64,000 nucleotides of DNA, taken from the NCBI GenBank assembly GCA_963579025.1, contig CAUZFZ010000019.1, positions 26,594-90,593 of the forward strand, given 5' to 3'. Each line of letters begins with the position of its first letter. Position 1 is the first letter of the stretch. Below the pieces are notes generated by a model. It saw only the letters and a list, made by a program, of their open reading frames with translations, did not search any database and was not told the origin of the DNA. Position numbers and translations under genes: made by a program. Shown here piece by piece: positions 18,634 through 28,022 of this stretch. Source of the DNA: CAUZFZ01 sp963579025 (GTDB taxonomy: Bacteria; Planctomycetota; Planctomycetia; Planctomycetales; Planctomycetaceae).

Positions 18634-18831
18634 CTACTCAATCACGCCTAGTCGCTGTTTCATGGCCACCTGCGAGGGCGTGTCACGGATGACGACATCA
18701 CTTCCGGGCTGGCTCATCGTTGCGTACGGACCAAACTTGAGACGTTGATCGACACACTGAACGGGACTCCAGAATTTCCAGTGCCATTGCCATGCGACAA
18801 TTCGATACGGCTGCGTGTTTGTGGTTTTCAT
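18634..18831 (-). CDS. Small hypothetical protein
   Basis: 65 residues from the ATG at 18831. Rich in Trp, Gln and Lys (RIVAWQWHWKFWSPVQCVDQ), with no membrane segment. The amino-acid composition looks like a real soluble protein rather than a chance frame, but I do not recognise the family. It converges on ruvA, 54 bases away. Confidence 0.45.
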   Translation of the reverse strand: MKTTNTQPYRIVAWQWHWKFWSPVQCVDQRLKFGPYATMSQPGSDVVIRDTPSQVAMKQRLGVIE

Positions 18832-19078
18832 CGCTCTGATTCCCTCGAATTGCGGTCGCGTTGACTCCGTGAATCGCTCCACTGATTCTCTAAACGTGGA
18901 CCGAAATCGCGTTCCGCCAGAAAATCCTCAGAAACTGCCAATTTCGTCTGATTGGACATCAGGCAGCGGGTGGATGGCACGTGCTGCCGGAAATGGCTGT
19001 CCGACACACGTTGGTCGACGATGCGGCATTGGCTGCAATTGACATAAAACATCGCTGGCGGACATCTGACGGGTAAAT

Positions 19079-19684
19079 TCAGGCCCCGCCCAGCTCACGT
19101 CGCAGACGTCGCAGCACACGCGACTTTGCCTGTCGGACGGCGTTAGCACTGATCTCGAACTGCTCAGCTACGTCCGATGTCGGACGTTCGTGTACAACCG
19201 CCTGCCAGAAAATCTGCCAGGTGCGATTCTCGAACTCGCAACGCACCAGTTCCAGACCGCGACGAAAAAGAGCGTTCATTTCGGACGGCTCAGTGAATTC
19301 GTCCGGGTTGTCGGACAGAGACTCAGCGACCTCAGCCAGTTGCTGCCACGCGGCCGTGCCACCGGCGGCCTGTGTTTGCCGAGCCCGCAGTCGAAACCAG
19401 TCCCGCATTTGATTCCTGGTAATCGTCCACAGCCAGCCACGGAAGGTGGCTTCCGGCCGCAGTTCGAAACCGTCAACCGCACGGGCGACCGAGGCGAACA
19501 CATCCTGCAGCACGTCCGCGGCATCGTGCTCACCCAGGCCCTGTCGTCGGCACCAGTGAAAGATCAATGGGCCATATAGCTCGGTGAGTCGGCGCCAAGC
19601 GTCAGGATCACGTTGCGCGACCTGTTCGAGCAGGCTGGGCGACGTGGCGCTCAGCGATGTTCCGTTGCTGCGTGAATCCGGCAT
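19079..19684 (-). CDS. ECF-type RNA polymerase sigma factor
   Basis: About 201 residues from the ATG at 19684; a GTG at 19744 would add 20 residues. Region 2 includes LTELYGPLIFHWCRRQGL and ADVLQDVFASVARAV, followed by FRGWLWTITRNQMRDWFRLR; region 4 is ERPTSDVAEQFEISANAVRQ, then AKSRVLRRLR. This is the planctomycete pattern of ECF factors without a neighbouring anti-sigma gene. It is transcribed divergently from the PQQ-propeller gene at 19859, which could be a target, but no shared promoter is evident. Confidence 0.9.
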   Translation of the reverse strand: MPDSRSNGTSLSATSPSLLEQVAQRDPDAWRRLTELYGPLIFHWCRRQGLGEHDAADVLQDVFASVARAVDGFELRPEATFRGWLWTITRNQMRDWFRLRARQTQAAGGTAAWQQLAEVAESLSDNPDEFTEPSEMNALFRRGLELVRCEFENRTWQIFWQAVVHERPTSDVAEQFEISANAVRQAKSRVLRRLRRELGGA

Positions 19685-19858
19685 GTCGAGTCTGTTGTTT
19701 GTTCGCAGGTCGGCGATCGTGTGTCCGGGTTTATATCGAGTCACCAGGACCAGACGCTCGCGCGAAACGCTGGTGACGACTGTCCGACGTGCAGAATCGA
19801 ACCTATCCTGTCCGACACTGACTGAACTCGTTCTCTCCGGCTCACAAGGAGCATTACC

Positions 19859-21148
19859 GTGCTGAATCGCCTGCCCGCAACACTCACCTTCGGAATCGCT
19901 TTCGTCGTGCTGGTTACAAAGTCCGCCTCAGCCGAAACGTGGCCGCAGTTTCGTGGAACGACTGGCAGCGGCGTCTCGAGCGAGTCGGACCTTCCCACGG
20001 AATGGTCGGAAAGCAACAACGTACTCTGGAAAACAGACCTGCCCGGTTTCGCGAACTCGTCACCAGCCGTCACGGAGAAGTACGTCGTTCTGACCACGCA
20101 GGCGAAAGACGATTCGCTGTGGGTGCTCGTGCTGGATCGAAAGACAGGAGCCGTTCGGCAGAAGATCAACGTTGGCAAAGGCAAGCTGGCCGCCAAAGGT
20201 CCAGCCAACCTGTACGCTCACCGACACAATGCTGCGACTCCATCGCCGATCGCACAGGACGATCGTGTCTGGGCATTTTTCGGGACAGGGCTGCTGGTTT
20301 GCCTGAATGCAGGAAACGGTGACGTCGTCTGGAAGAAGGACATGGTCAAGGAGTACGGCGTCTACGACATCACGTTTGGTATGGGCTCTTCGCCGCGCCT
20401 GTGGGGCGATCAGTTGTATGTCTCGTGTCTGACGAAGGGCGCGACATACATCGTGGCACTGGATGCGGCAACGGGCAGCGAGAAGTGGAAAGTCGACCGC
20501 ACGCTGCCGGCCAAAGATGACGGCCCGGATGCCTATTCAACACCGATCGTCGCGGGCAACCAGTTACTGATTTCCGGTTCGGATCACGTTAACGCTTACA
20601 ACCTGCTGACGGGCAAACAGGAATGGGTGTGCGATGGCCTGACAATCGACAGTCCCTACGGCCGCGTCATCGCTTCGCCCGTTCCGACACCGGAAGGCAT
20701 CGTAATCGCCGCGTCTGGAAACCCAGGCGGTGGTGGTAAGGGACGCGTCATCGCAGTCAACACAGTGGATGGCAAGGGCGACTTGAGCAGCCGCAAGGTC
20801 TGGACTCAGCCCAAATCGTCACCAGATTCCTCGACGCCTGTCGCTCTCAACGGTCTGGTATTCATGGCGGCCGACAATGGCGTCGTCACCTGCGTCGATG
20901 TGAAAACCGGCGACGTGAAGTACACGAAGCGGCTCTCGAAAGGGCCGTACCACGCCGCATTGGTCGCTGGCGACAACAAAATCTACCTGCAAAGTTCGAC
21001 CGGTACATGCACAGTGCTGCAGGCCGACGACACGGGCAAGGTGCTGGCCGAGAACACTCTTCCTGGCCAATTCTATGCGACGCCAGCGATCAGCGACGGC
21101 GTGATCTTCCTGCGGGCCTACGAACGCATCTTTGCGATCGCGCAGTGA
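19859..21148 (+). CDS. Secreted PQQ-like beta-propeller repeat protein
   Basis: 429 residues with a clear signal peptide (TFGIAFVVLVTKSASA) followed by ETWPQFRG, the usual start of this planctomycete family. Repeated tryptophan-containing blades such as LWKTDLPGFANSSPAV, VLDRKTGAVRQK, VVWKKDMVKEYG, GSEKWKVDRTL and GKQEWVCDGL indicate an outer beta-propeller. It is probably periplasmic. Blade repeats alone do not show PQQ binding or dehydrogenase activity. GTG start preceded by AAGGAG at 19846-19851. Confidence 0.88.
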   Translation: MLNRLPATLTFGIAFVVLVTKSASAETWPQFRGTTGSGVSSESDLPTEWSESNNVLWKTDLPGFANSSPAVTEKYVVLTTQAKDDSLWVLVLDRKTGAVRQKINVGKGKLAAKGPANLYAHRHNAATPSPIAQDDRVWAFFGTGLLVCLNAGNGDVVWKKDMVKEYGVYDITFGMGSSPRLWGDQLYVSCLTKGATYIVALDAATGSEKWKVDRTLPAKDDGPDAYSTPIVAGNQLLISGSDHVNAYNLLTGKQEWVCDGLTIDSPYGRVIASPVPTPEGIVIAASGNPGGGGKGRVIAVNTVDGKGDLSSRKVWTQPKSSPDSSTPVALNGLVFMAADNGVVTCVDVKTGDVKYTKRLSKGPYHAALVAGDNKIYLQSSTGTCTVLQADDTGKVLAENTLPGQFYATPAISDGVIFLRAYERIFAIAQ

Positions 21149-21171
21149 AGATCGCACGCCCAGTATTTGTC

Positions 21172-21194
21172 CCCTCTCCCCCGTGGGGAGAGGG
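21172..21194. terminator. Perfect 10-bp hairpin after the PQQ-propeller gene
   Basis: CCCTCTCCCC (21172-21181) pairs perfectly with GGGGAGAGGG (21185-21194) around a three-base loop, 23 bases past the stop at 21148. There is no long T run after it, so it is a repeat element that may act as a terminator rather than a classic intrinsic one. Confidence 0.55.
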
Positions 21195-21239
21195 TTAGAG
21201 TCTTTCATCGAGTCATGCGCGCCGTTTGCTCGCATCTCC

Positions 21240-21297
21240 GTAGCATGGGCCCCCGGCCCGTGGCGTGGCGTGAACACGGGCCGGGGGCCCATGCTAC
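21240..21297. repeat. Perfect 23-bp-arm palindrome
   Basis: Arms 21240-21262 and 21275-21297 are exact reverse complements over 23 bases (GTAGCATGGGCCCCCGGCCC...), with a 12-base loop. The stem would be extremely stable. It lies between the converging PQQ-propeller and POT-like transporter genes, where it could terminate both. The perfect match suggests recent insertion or active upkeep. Confidence 0.9.
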
Positions 21298-21338
21298 TTT
21301 GGTTGCGGTTGTAGGCCGCGCTAGTAGGGAGTGGGGCG

Positions 21339-23066
21339 TCAAGCTGGTTGCGCATCGTCGCCGTTGCCCACGAATGAGACGACCAGCATCAGCAGGAAGA
21401 ATGCCGTGTTCAAAGCAAGCGCGAGCGATGGTTCGTAGACCGTCGCCGCAAACAGAAGAATGCAGATCGGTATGAGAAACGCTCGGACGCCGGTGTTACC
21501 GCTGCCTGTGCTGGCATTCCATGAGTGTGCCGGATTCGCATCGGCCGCTGTCACAACCCGGTTATAGACCATGATGGCGAACATCGATGCCACGCCGATC
21601 ATTGTGAAAATCAACCACATGGACCACGGCTCGTAGGCCTCCCACAGAAGCTGCCGTGTCTCCCACGCATCAACGCCGACGGTCCGTTCGAAGAAGGGCA
21701 GCACGTCGAATTTTGAGAGAGCATTGACTTCCGCTGCCGGTACGTTGTGTTGCTCGATCAGATAACGCTTCGCGAGAACGGTCTTGTCGCCATTCTCCTG
21801 ATAGAGGTTCCCGGCGATGATGCTGCCGATCGACCAGCCGATGCCCACTGTGAAATTCACGTAGCCCATGTAAAGGCCTTCACGTCCCGGCGGAGCGATC
21901 CCGGCCAGGTATCGCATTTTCGTCGGGCTGGCCAACATCTCACCCAGCGAGAACAGGCAGATGGCCCCGATGATCCACCAGCCACTCATGCTCATTCCGA
22001 GTGCGTAGATTCCGACAGCAGAAACGGCGATGCCCACAATGATCGCCGTCAGCGAGCGCATCTTGCCCGTCAGATAACCGACGACGAATGCCAGCAGGCT
22101 GATCAGCGCTGCATTGACGTTGATCATCCACTCCTGAGTCAAGTTGCCGCCGTTGACGGTTGGTACAAGGTCGGTGCCGAAGATATTGCTCAGGAACTGC
22201 GCCACCATGCGCGAGTCGACCCAGTCGTCAATGAAGTTCGGGAGGATGTCGAACAATTGATAGAACATCAGCCAGAAACCAGCGAAGCTGATTGTGAAAA
22301 AGAACAGCCGCGGTTCCAGCAGTCCCTTGACGGCGCGGTACAGCAGCACTCCAGGACCGGTCGTTGTGACTTCTTCAGGCCGCGCTGGCTCCTTGAAAAA
22401 CATGAGCGGTATGAAATTGAGAGCGATCCCGGCCGAGCAGGCCAGAAACACGTACTCCCATTCCAGCACGCGCAGATAGCCAGCCATCAATGGTCCGAGG
22501 AATCCGCCGACGTTGACCATCTGATAGAACAGGCCCCATCCGAGTGAGGCCGCATTCTTCGGCATCTGAGCAGCGATCAACCCCTGCACGCCGGGTTTGA
22601 AGATGGCGGTTCCGAAAGCCAGAAACATGGCTCCCGCGAAGAAGATGCCGTAGGCACTGTCGGTACCAAGTGGACGCGCTTCGCTGAGCGGCATACCACA
22701 CAGCATCTCAGAAAGCAGAACGGTATAGCCCATAATCAGGTAGCCGATGATCTTGAGGACCGTCGACACCGCGATGTTGATCTTGTAGCCGTAGCGGTCG
22801 GCGAAACCACCGGACAGAATCGGTATGAACGACTGCACGACAGCCCAGACGCCGTAGATCTGGCCCTTTTGAATCTGTGTCAGTTCGGGCCCGCCCTCCT
22901 GAAACGCCGCCACAATGAACACGGGCAGCACGACGCGCGCGCCGTAATAGGCAAACCTCTCGACCAGCTCCATCCAGTTCGCGATCCAGTAGACTCGACT
23001 CAGCGACGCAAACTGCTTGCGAAACGGCTCAGCGGAAAGTTCGGTCGAGTCTTGTGGTGCGGCCAT
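21339..23066 (-). CDS. POT-like MFS transporter
   Basis: 575-residue major facilitator protein with about 12-14 hydrophobic helices. The N-terminus contains WIANWMELVERFAYYGARVV, resembling the EFxERFxYYG signature of proton-dependent oligopeptide (POT/PTR2) transporters, and a GGFADRYGYK loop typical of MFS. A peptide substrate is inferred only from that signature. It converges on the PQQ-propeller gene, with two palindromes between. Confidence 0.85.
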   Translation of the reverse strand: MAAPQDSTELSAEPFRKQFASLSRVYWIANWMELVERFAYYGARVVLPVFIVAAFQEGGPELTQIQKGQIYGVWAVVQSFIPILSGGFADRYGYKINIAVSTVLKIIGYLIMGYTVLLSEMLCGMPLSEARPLGTDSAYGIFFAGAMFLAFGTAIFKPGVQGLIAAQMPKNAASLGWGLFYQMVNVGGFLGPLMAGYLRVLEWEYVFLACSAGIALNFIPLMFFKEPARPEEVTTTGPGVLLYRAVKGLLEPRLFFFTISFAGFWLMFYQLFDILPNFIDDWVDSRMVAQFLSNIFGTDLVPTVNGGNLTQEWMINVNAALISLLAFVVGYLTGKMRSLTAIIVGIAVSAVGIYALGMSMSGWWIIGAICLFSLGEMLASPTKMRYLAGIAPPGREGLYMGYVNFTVGIGWSIGSIIAGNLYQENGDKTVLAKRYLIEQHNVPAAEVNALSKFDVLPFFERTVGVDAWETRQLLWEAYEPWSMWLIFTMIGVASMFAIMVYNRVVTAADANPAHSWNASTGSGNTGVRAFLIPICILLFAATVYEPSLALALNTAFFLLMLVVSFVGNGDDAQPA

Positions 23067-23099
23067 GAGTTCCCTTGATTGAATTCACGCTGGCGGTGT

Positions 23100-24398
23100 T
23101 TACGGATGCGTACTGAGCAGCATCGGTCCGGTTTCTTCAATTTGAACCCGTACGGCAATCGGAAAGTCGGAGGCCAGTCCCACCGCGCCACGATATTCTT
23201 CATACAGTTCTGGCGGAGCGGTGAACTCTGTGATCTGAACTGTATTGTGGCCAGGCCGCAGCGTCCTGGGTTTCACCGAAATCGTTAACAGATGGAGCAA
23301 CGGCCCGCGGTCGGAACTGGCTGCAAGAAGCATCTGATGGGCACGCCGTTTGAACATGGTGTTTTCGGCACTGACTTCGGATTCATCGACCAGCCGGCAA
23401 CCCTGATGCTCGACCAAGTGTGTCCGCACAGCCTTCGTCCAGAAGTCCAGGCTGGCATCATTGGACACATCAAATTCGCGGTACCAGACGCGAGCATCGT
23501 CTGGTGAAATCGCCTGCAGTTCGTCGCGACTCGATTTCAACAACACAAATCCGTCCGGGACGTCGACGGGCTTCCTGCCGGTGAACCATTTGCTGACGAT
23601 TGCAGCTTTCCCGATGTCCGCCTCCATTTGAAATCCACTCAACACGTGCTCGGGACCCAGCCGGTTGATCCACGCGAAGGGACTCGTGTGGTTCAGGCCT
23701 GCGAATGACCTTCTCTTAAATTGCACCTTGACCGTTGAGTAGGTGATCTGGCTATCCAGTTTTTTCAGGTTCCCTTTGAGTGACTCGATCTCCAGCGTGA
23801 CTTTGCTCAGTTGCTCTTCGAGCTTTAACAGTTCGTCAACGTTGGCAGCACGCTCCACCAACTGCAGCAATCGTTGACGGGATGCGTCGAGGACACTCAA
23901 TCGCAAACCCAGATCCTGATACTGATCGGTGACGTCATCCGTCTTAATCCACTTTTCACCAACGGTGCCAATCTCGTCGAGCTGATCCACCAATGCCTGA
24001 AAATGGGATGATGGGACTCGAACGGTGACGCTCACGTTCGAACGTGACTGCAGGTACCCACCCAGCGCTGTCACCGCAGCTACTAAGCGTTCGGCGGAGG
24101 CATCAATGTCCGGCGAGCTGATCTGGAACTCTCCGGAGTAGATCTGCAGCCGGGCTTCCGATGAATGTTGTGCCCGGATGACTGGTGTCCCGGGTTCGGC
24201 TGATACCTCTGCGTGATTTTCGGAAACCACGAACGGTGTCGGAGGACCCGGTCCGTTGGTAAGCGGCAGGTTGTTTGAAAAATAAGTTGAAGCGAGAGGG
24301 GCTAAACGCGTGTTGGAACTGTATGTGGGAAGGACGCAGCCGGTGAGGAAGCATGTCGAGAGAATGGCGCATGGCAGCGCCATAACTGAGTGAGCCAT
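23100..24398 (-). CDS. DUF4349 lipoprotein
   Basis: 432 residues from the ATG at 24398, chosen because it begins a lipoprotein signal with lipobox FLTGC (Cys21). The middle matches DUF4349: VSVTVRVPSSHFQALVDQLD, a coiled-coil segment around LLKLEEQLSKVTLEIESLKG, and ITYSTVKVQFKRR. The C-terminal 150 residues are unrelated to the domain. Related proteins often have a membrane helix after the coiled coil; I do not see one here. Role unknown, probably envelope-associated. Confidence 0.85.
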   Translation of the reverse strand: MAHSVMALPCAILSTCFLTGCVLPTYSSNTRLAPLASTYFSNNLPLTNGPGPPTPFVVSENHAEVSAEPGTPVIRAQHSSEARLQIYSGEFQISSPDIDASAERLVAAVTALGGYLQSRSNVSVTVRVPSSHFQALVDQLDEIGTVGEKWIKTDDVTDQYQDLGLRLSVLDASRQRLLQLVERAANVDELLKLEEQLSKVTLEIESLKGNLKKLDSQITYSTVKVQFKRRSFAGLNHTSPFAWINRLGPEHVLSGFQMEADIGKAAIVSKWFTGRKPVDVPDGFVLLKSSRDELQAISPDDARVWYREFDVSNDASLDFWTKAVRTHLVEHQGCRLVDESEVSAENTMFKRRAHQMLLAASSDRGPLLHLLTISVKPRTLRPGHNTVQITEFTAPPELYEEYRGAVGLASDFPIAVRVQIEETGPMLLSTHP

Positions 24399-24562
24399 GA
24401 TCTGGTTCCCGGTGGGTGGGGAGAGGGGCGTGACGAGAGGCAGCTTCACGCGCGGGAAACCGGTCGAGGCGGGCGGTGAATCAGAAGGCGACCGGATCAA
24501 TGAAGGGGCCGGATGCTACGCCAACAGCAAATCACCGGGAAGATGAGAAATACAGGTGCGAT

Positions 24563-25105
24563 TCAGGCGGGATTTGCACTTCTCTCGCGTGCCCACTTCT
24601 CTCGTGTGATCGTGTAGATCTGGCACTCGTAACCCATCAGCTCCAGCGTGTAGTCCCAGGACTCACCGAGCTTCTCGGCAACACGCACCGAGCGATCGTT
24701 GCCGGTGCGAATCACGCTGCTCAGCGATTCAAGATTGAGCTGTTGAAAAGCCCAGTCCATGGCAGCGCGTCCGGCTTCGACTGCGAAGCCCTGTCCCCAG
24801 GCTGCCCGGAGAATGGTCCAGCCGACTTCAATGCCCGGCCAACCCTCGGGGTTCCAGCACCCGACCCGGCCGACAAGTTCCCCAGTCGACTTCTCTTCAA
24901 CCGCCCAGAAGCCATAGCCACGCAGATGCCAGTGGCCCATCACGGTCGCCATGTTGCGCCAGGCCATGTCTCTCGACATCGGCTTACCGTCACCAAGGAA
25001 TCGCATGATCTCGGGATCGGCACACATGTCGGCGTATGCGTCAGTATCGGAGTGGCAGAACATCCGCAGGCGCAGACGTTCGGTTTCCAGTTCCGGAAAT
25101 GACAT
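24563..25105 (-). CDS. GNAT N-acetyltransferase (RimJ/RimL-like)
   Basis: 180 residues. Begins LETERLRLRMFCHSDTDAYA, the usual opening of the RimJ/RimL branch; acetyl-CoA-binding region around WTILRAAWGQGFAVEAGRAA and the late motif SVIRTGNDRSVRVAEKLG are present. Substrate unknown: ribosomal protein N-termini, amino acids or antibiotics are all used by this branch. Its ATG overlaps the stop of the Hsp20 gene by one base (TGATG), so the two are co-translated. Confidence 0.9.
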   Translation of the reverse strand: MSFPELETERLRLRMFCHSDTDAYADMCADPEIMRFLGDGKPMSRDMAWRNMATVMGHWHLRGYGFWAVEEKSTGELVGRVGCWNPEGWPGIEVGWTILRAAWGQGFAVEAGRAAMDWAFQQLNLESLSSVIRTGNDRSVRVAEKLGESWDYTLELMGYECQIYTITREKWARERSANPA

Positions 25106-25605
25106 CAGTTGCTGTCCGCGGAAGCCGACCTGGAAGTGACGGGAACCTGTCGCGTTTTGGCGTGCTCGGCTCGGGACAGCCGCACGGTCAGGACGCCATC
25201 ACTGATGTCAGCGCAGATCTGTTCGTGATTCACCGGGATGGGCATGGGCACTGACCGTACAAACTCACCAGAAGGACGTTGAACGGCATGCACGATTGTG
25301 CCGGATGCGGGCTCGGCCTTCGGGCGAGCACCGGACAGCGTCAGCATGTTGCCGGCGATCTCAACGTTCAGCGAATCGCCGGAAAGACCCGGAACATCCA
25401 TCAGAACGACAACCTCTTCCGGCGTTTCGATGATGTCGACCGGTGGCGACCAGCCAGTCAAACCGCTCAGTCCGACAACGTCCAGAGCCTTGTCGCCCTG
25501 GTCGCGTACGCGTTCGACCATGCGTTCAATTTCCTGTCGAAGCTTTTCGGCCGGACCGGCAAACTGACTCGCAAAGCCGCCCAATGGACCTTCAGTATCT
25601 GACAT
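25105..25605 (-). CDS. Hsp20/alpha-crystallin small heat shock protein
   Basis: 166-residue ATP-independent holdase chaperone. An N-terminal helical arm (EKLRQEIERMVERVRDQ) leads into an alpha-crystallin domain (WSPPVDIIETPEEVVVLMDV, PGLSGDSLNVEIAGNMLTLS) ending with the family motif DGVLTVRL. No IXI motif is evident in the short tail. Overlaps the GNAT gene and lies 27 bases beyond the acyl-CoA dehydrogenase gene end. Confidence 0.93.
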   Translation of the reverse strand: MSDTEGPLGGFASQFAGPAEKLRQEIERMVERVRDQGDKALDVVGLSGLTGWSPPVDIIETPEEVVVLMDVPGLSGDSLNVEIAGNMLTLSGARPKAEPASGTIVHAVQRPSGEFVRSVPMPIPVNHEQICADISDGVLTVRLSRAEHAKTRQVPVTSRSASADSN

Positions 25606-25632
25606 TTGATGTATCCTCGAAGTGGAGTGAAC

Positions 25633-27537
25633 TCAGTCGTACTGCTGCAGAATCTCCAGTTCCTCAAGGCCGGTTATAGCGGAGAAACCACCGTTGGCGA
25701 TTTTTTCTCCGAGTTTCGTCGTAGCCCGGAAATTCTCGGTCGAGGGAAGTTTTCCGAGGGCCTTCTGTTTCTGTTCCTTGCAAAACGTGTTGGCGGCTTC
25801 GCGAACAAGTTCGTCGTCCTGTCGTGAGGCGTACAACGCCGTGACCAGCATGACGATGCTGTCCTGAATCTGCTGTGACAGATGCGCCATCGAACACTGC
25901 CGGTCGGCCAGCGTCAGCTTGTACTTGAACATCAGCTTGTCGACGGTCAGACGCGACTTCTGCAGATGATCGGCCGCGAACTGTGCGTGAGCCGACAGCT
26001 TCTGATCCGACAGACGAATCGCAGCCCGCTGGGCTCCACCGATCATCTGCTTCAGCTTCCAGCTGAAGTACGGCAGCGACGGTCCCATCAGTGCCATTGC
26101 GTGCGACGGATTCAGCGGATTGGGCGTCTTAATGCCTTTCGCGGCCAGGGCCTTGCCGATCGGCTCGAAGAACTTCGTGCCATGCACTTTGACCAGCGAT
26201 TTGAAGAACGCCATCCCCAGCATCTCGCCTTCACCCTCGTAGATGCAGGGAGCCAGGAAGTCGTGCACGTTGTCCCCGAAGAGGTGACCTTCGAGGAACG
26301 ATCGGCCACCGTGCGTTTTCATAAACAGCTCAATCGCGGCTTCCTTCTGAGATTCGCTGCCGAAGATCTTCGCGACGATGCATTCCATTTCACCGCGGTA
26401 GCCTTCGTCCAGCAGCCAGCCACACCAGTCGGTGAGCGCATCAGCCGCGACAATCAGGCCAGCCATGCGACCGACGCGACGCTGCACAAGTTCGCGTGTG
26501 TCGATCGTCGCACCATAGGTATTGCGGTATCGAGCCCACGGCAGAATGTTGGCCAGCATCCCGCGCATCGTTCCGGCAGCTCCGGCACATAAAGCGACGC
26601 GACCGCGATTCAGCCCGTGATAGGCGATCGTCAGACCATCGCCCTGCGCAGGAACCAGGCGGTTATTTGCAGGCACGCGGAAGTTGTTGAATTTCAGTCC
26701 GTTGTTCCAGGAACGACGCAACGCGTAAATCCCGTACGGAACAACCTGGAACTGCTCCGTATCCTGATCTGGCAGGTCGGCCAGAACGACGGATGGCTTG
26801 CCATCGACCAGGCACACAACAGCGATCGTACGGCCGTGAATCGCGTTCGTGATAAACAGCTTTTCGCCGTTGATGACGTACTCGTCGCCATCAAGCTTCG
26901 CTTCGGTCTTCAGGGCGGTGAGGTCAGATCCGGCGCCTGGTTCGGTCAACGCAAAAGCGGACAGACGCTGACCGGCAGCCAGCTTCGGCAGAAACGCCTG
27001 CTTCTGTTCGGGCGAACCGAACGCCTGCAGAGGATCGACGGCTCCGATGCAGCCGTGCACAGACGCCGTGCCGGAAATGGTCGGCTCAAGCGTCGAAACG
27101 CGAGTCAGGAATTTGGCGAACGCAGAGAACGGGGCCCCGCTGCCACCGTATTCTTTTTCGACCAGCAGGCCCCAGTAGCCGGCTTCTCCGAGTGCCGACA
27201 GGACGGAGTCAGACATCTTGCCTTTGTCGCTGTAGATCGTTCCGTTCTCGTGGTGCGCCTTGATCACGTCGATGGACTTCTCCATGACCTGATCGCACTC
27301 GGGTGGTGTCGGCGTCGGGTTCGAGATGAACTGTTCGAGCGGAAACGAATCGCCCCACACGGCTTTATGAGCAGGGCTGCCCTCAGTGCGATATTTCTCG
27401 GCGAAGAGTTCCTCGACCTGCTCATCGGCGCGGTCGATCGCCCCCGTCTTGCGAGCTTCCTCATCGCTCTTGCCACTGAGTTTCAGAGCGGTTTCGACGA
27501 AGTTGTCTTTCTCGGGCATTTTAATTTCCGTGGACAT
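25633..27537 (-). CDS. Acyl-CoA dehydrogenase family protein
   Basis: 634-residue FAD enzyme that introduces a double bond alpha-beta to the CoA thioester. FAD/substrate motifs FALTEPGAGSDLTALKTEA and YVINGEKLFITNA are clear, and CIYEGEGEMLG holds the expected catalytic glutamate region. It has about 60 residues before the domain and a long C-terminal helical extension (residues about 470-634), larger than the 380-residue standard enzyme and closer to very-long-chain types. Substrate length is inferred, not shown. Confidence 0.92.
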   Translation of the reverse strand: MSTEIKMPEKDNFVETALKLSGKSDEEARKTGAIDRADEQVEELFAEKYRTEGSPAHKAVWGDSFPLEQFISNPTPTPPECDQVMEKSIDVIKAHHENGTIYSDKGKMSDSVLSALGEAGYWGLLVEKEYGGSGAPFSAFAKFLTRVSTLEPTISGTASVHGCIGAVDPLQAFGSPEQKQAFLPKLAAGQRLSAFALTEPGAGSDLTALKTEAKLDGDEYVINGEKLFITNAIHGRTIAVVCLVDGKPSVVLADLPDQDTEQFQVVPYGIYALRRSWNNGLKFNNFRVPANNRLVPAQGDGLTIAYHGLNRGRVALCAGAAGTMRGMLANILPWARYRNTYGATIDTRELVQRRVGRMAGLIVAADALTDWCGWLLDEGYRGEMECIVAKIFGSESQKEAAIELFMKTHGGRSFLEGHLFGDNVHDFLAPCIYEGEGEMLGMAFFKSLVKVHGTKFFEPIGKALAAKGIKTPNPLNPSHAMALMGPSLPYFSWKLKQMIGGAQRAAIRLSDQKLSAHAQFAADHLQKSRLTVDKLMFKYKLTLADRQCSMAHLSQQIQDSIVMLVTALYASRQDDELVREAANTFCKEQKQKALGKLPSTENFRATTKLGEKIANGGFSAITGLEELEILQQYD

Positions 27538-27573
27538 GCAGAGTCCTTTGCAAATGGAATGATACCGTTGGCC

Positions 27574-27936
27574 TCAAGTCTCCGACTCAGCACCAGACGG
27601 AATAGCCGAACAAGGCGATTCTGAACGGATTATCTCGATTTTCCGTTCTGGCAGAAGATGAGTTTCTCGGGTCTCATCGCCAAACTTCGCGACCCGGCAA
27701 AGTGACGGACAGATCAACTGTCCGACAGTGGTCGCCAGACCCGGCCGGGTGCGGCGGAATTCAAGCGATCCAGTGGCGTAAGCTTCCAGCTTGCGATGAC
27801 CCTGTGGATCGACGGCAAGCACAATCCTTACCCCACTTATTCGCTTTGACGAAGCAATCTGCGCTGGTTCACGGGGAGTTTGAAAAATCTGAAGCTGGCC
27901 GAGCGTTGTCGCCTCCAGCGTCCCCCGGCGGATCAA
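27574..27936 (-). CDS. Possible small hypothetical protein
   Basis: Open frame of 120 residues in a 485-base space between the acyl-CoA dehydrogenase and LamG genes. Its middle (VRIVLAVDPQGHRKLEAYAT, then PGLATTVGQLICPSLCRVAK) has a plausible protein-like composition, but there is no family match, clear ribosome site or operon context. It may be non-coding. If so, the whole 27538-28022 stretch holds nothing I recognise. Confidence 0.35.
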   Translation of the reverse strand: MIRRGTLEATTLGQLQIFQTPREPAQIASSKRISGVRIVLAVDPQGHRKLEAYATGSLEFRRTRPGLATTVGQLICPSLCRVAKFGDETRETHLLPERKIEIIRSESPCSAIPSGAESET

Positions 27937-28022
27937 ACCGGCAGCTATCGGGAGTCGAATTCCGTGAACGCGGCAGCCGCTTCAGATTCCGGCGACAGGC
28001 CGCAGTCACGCTCAATCCAAGT

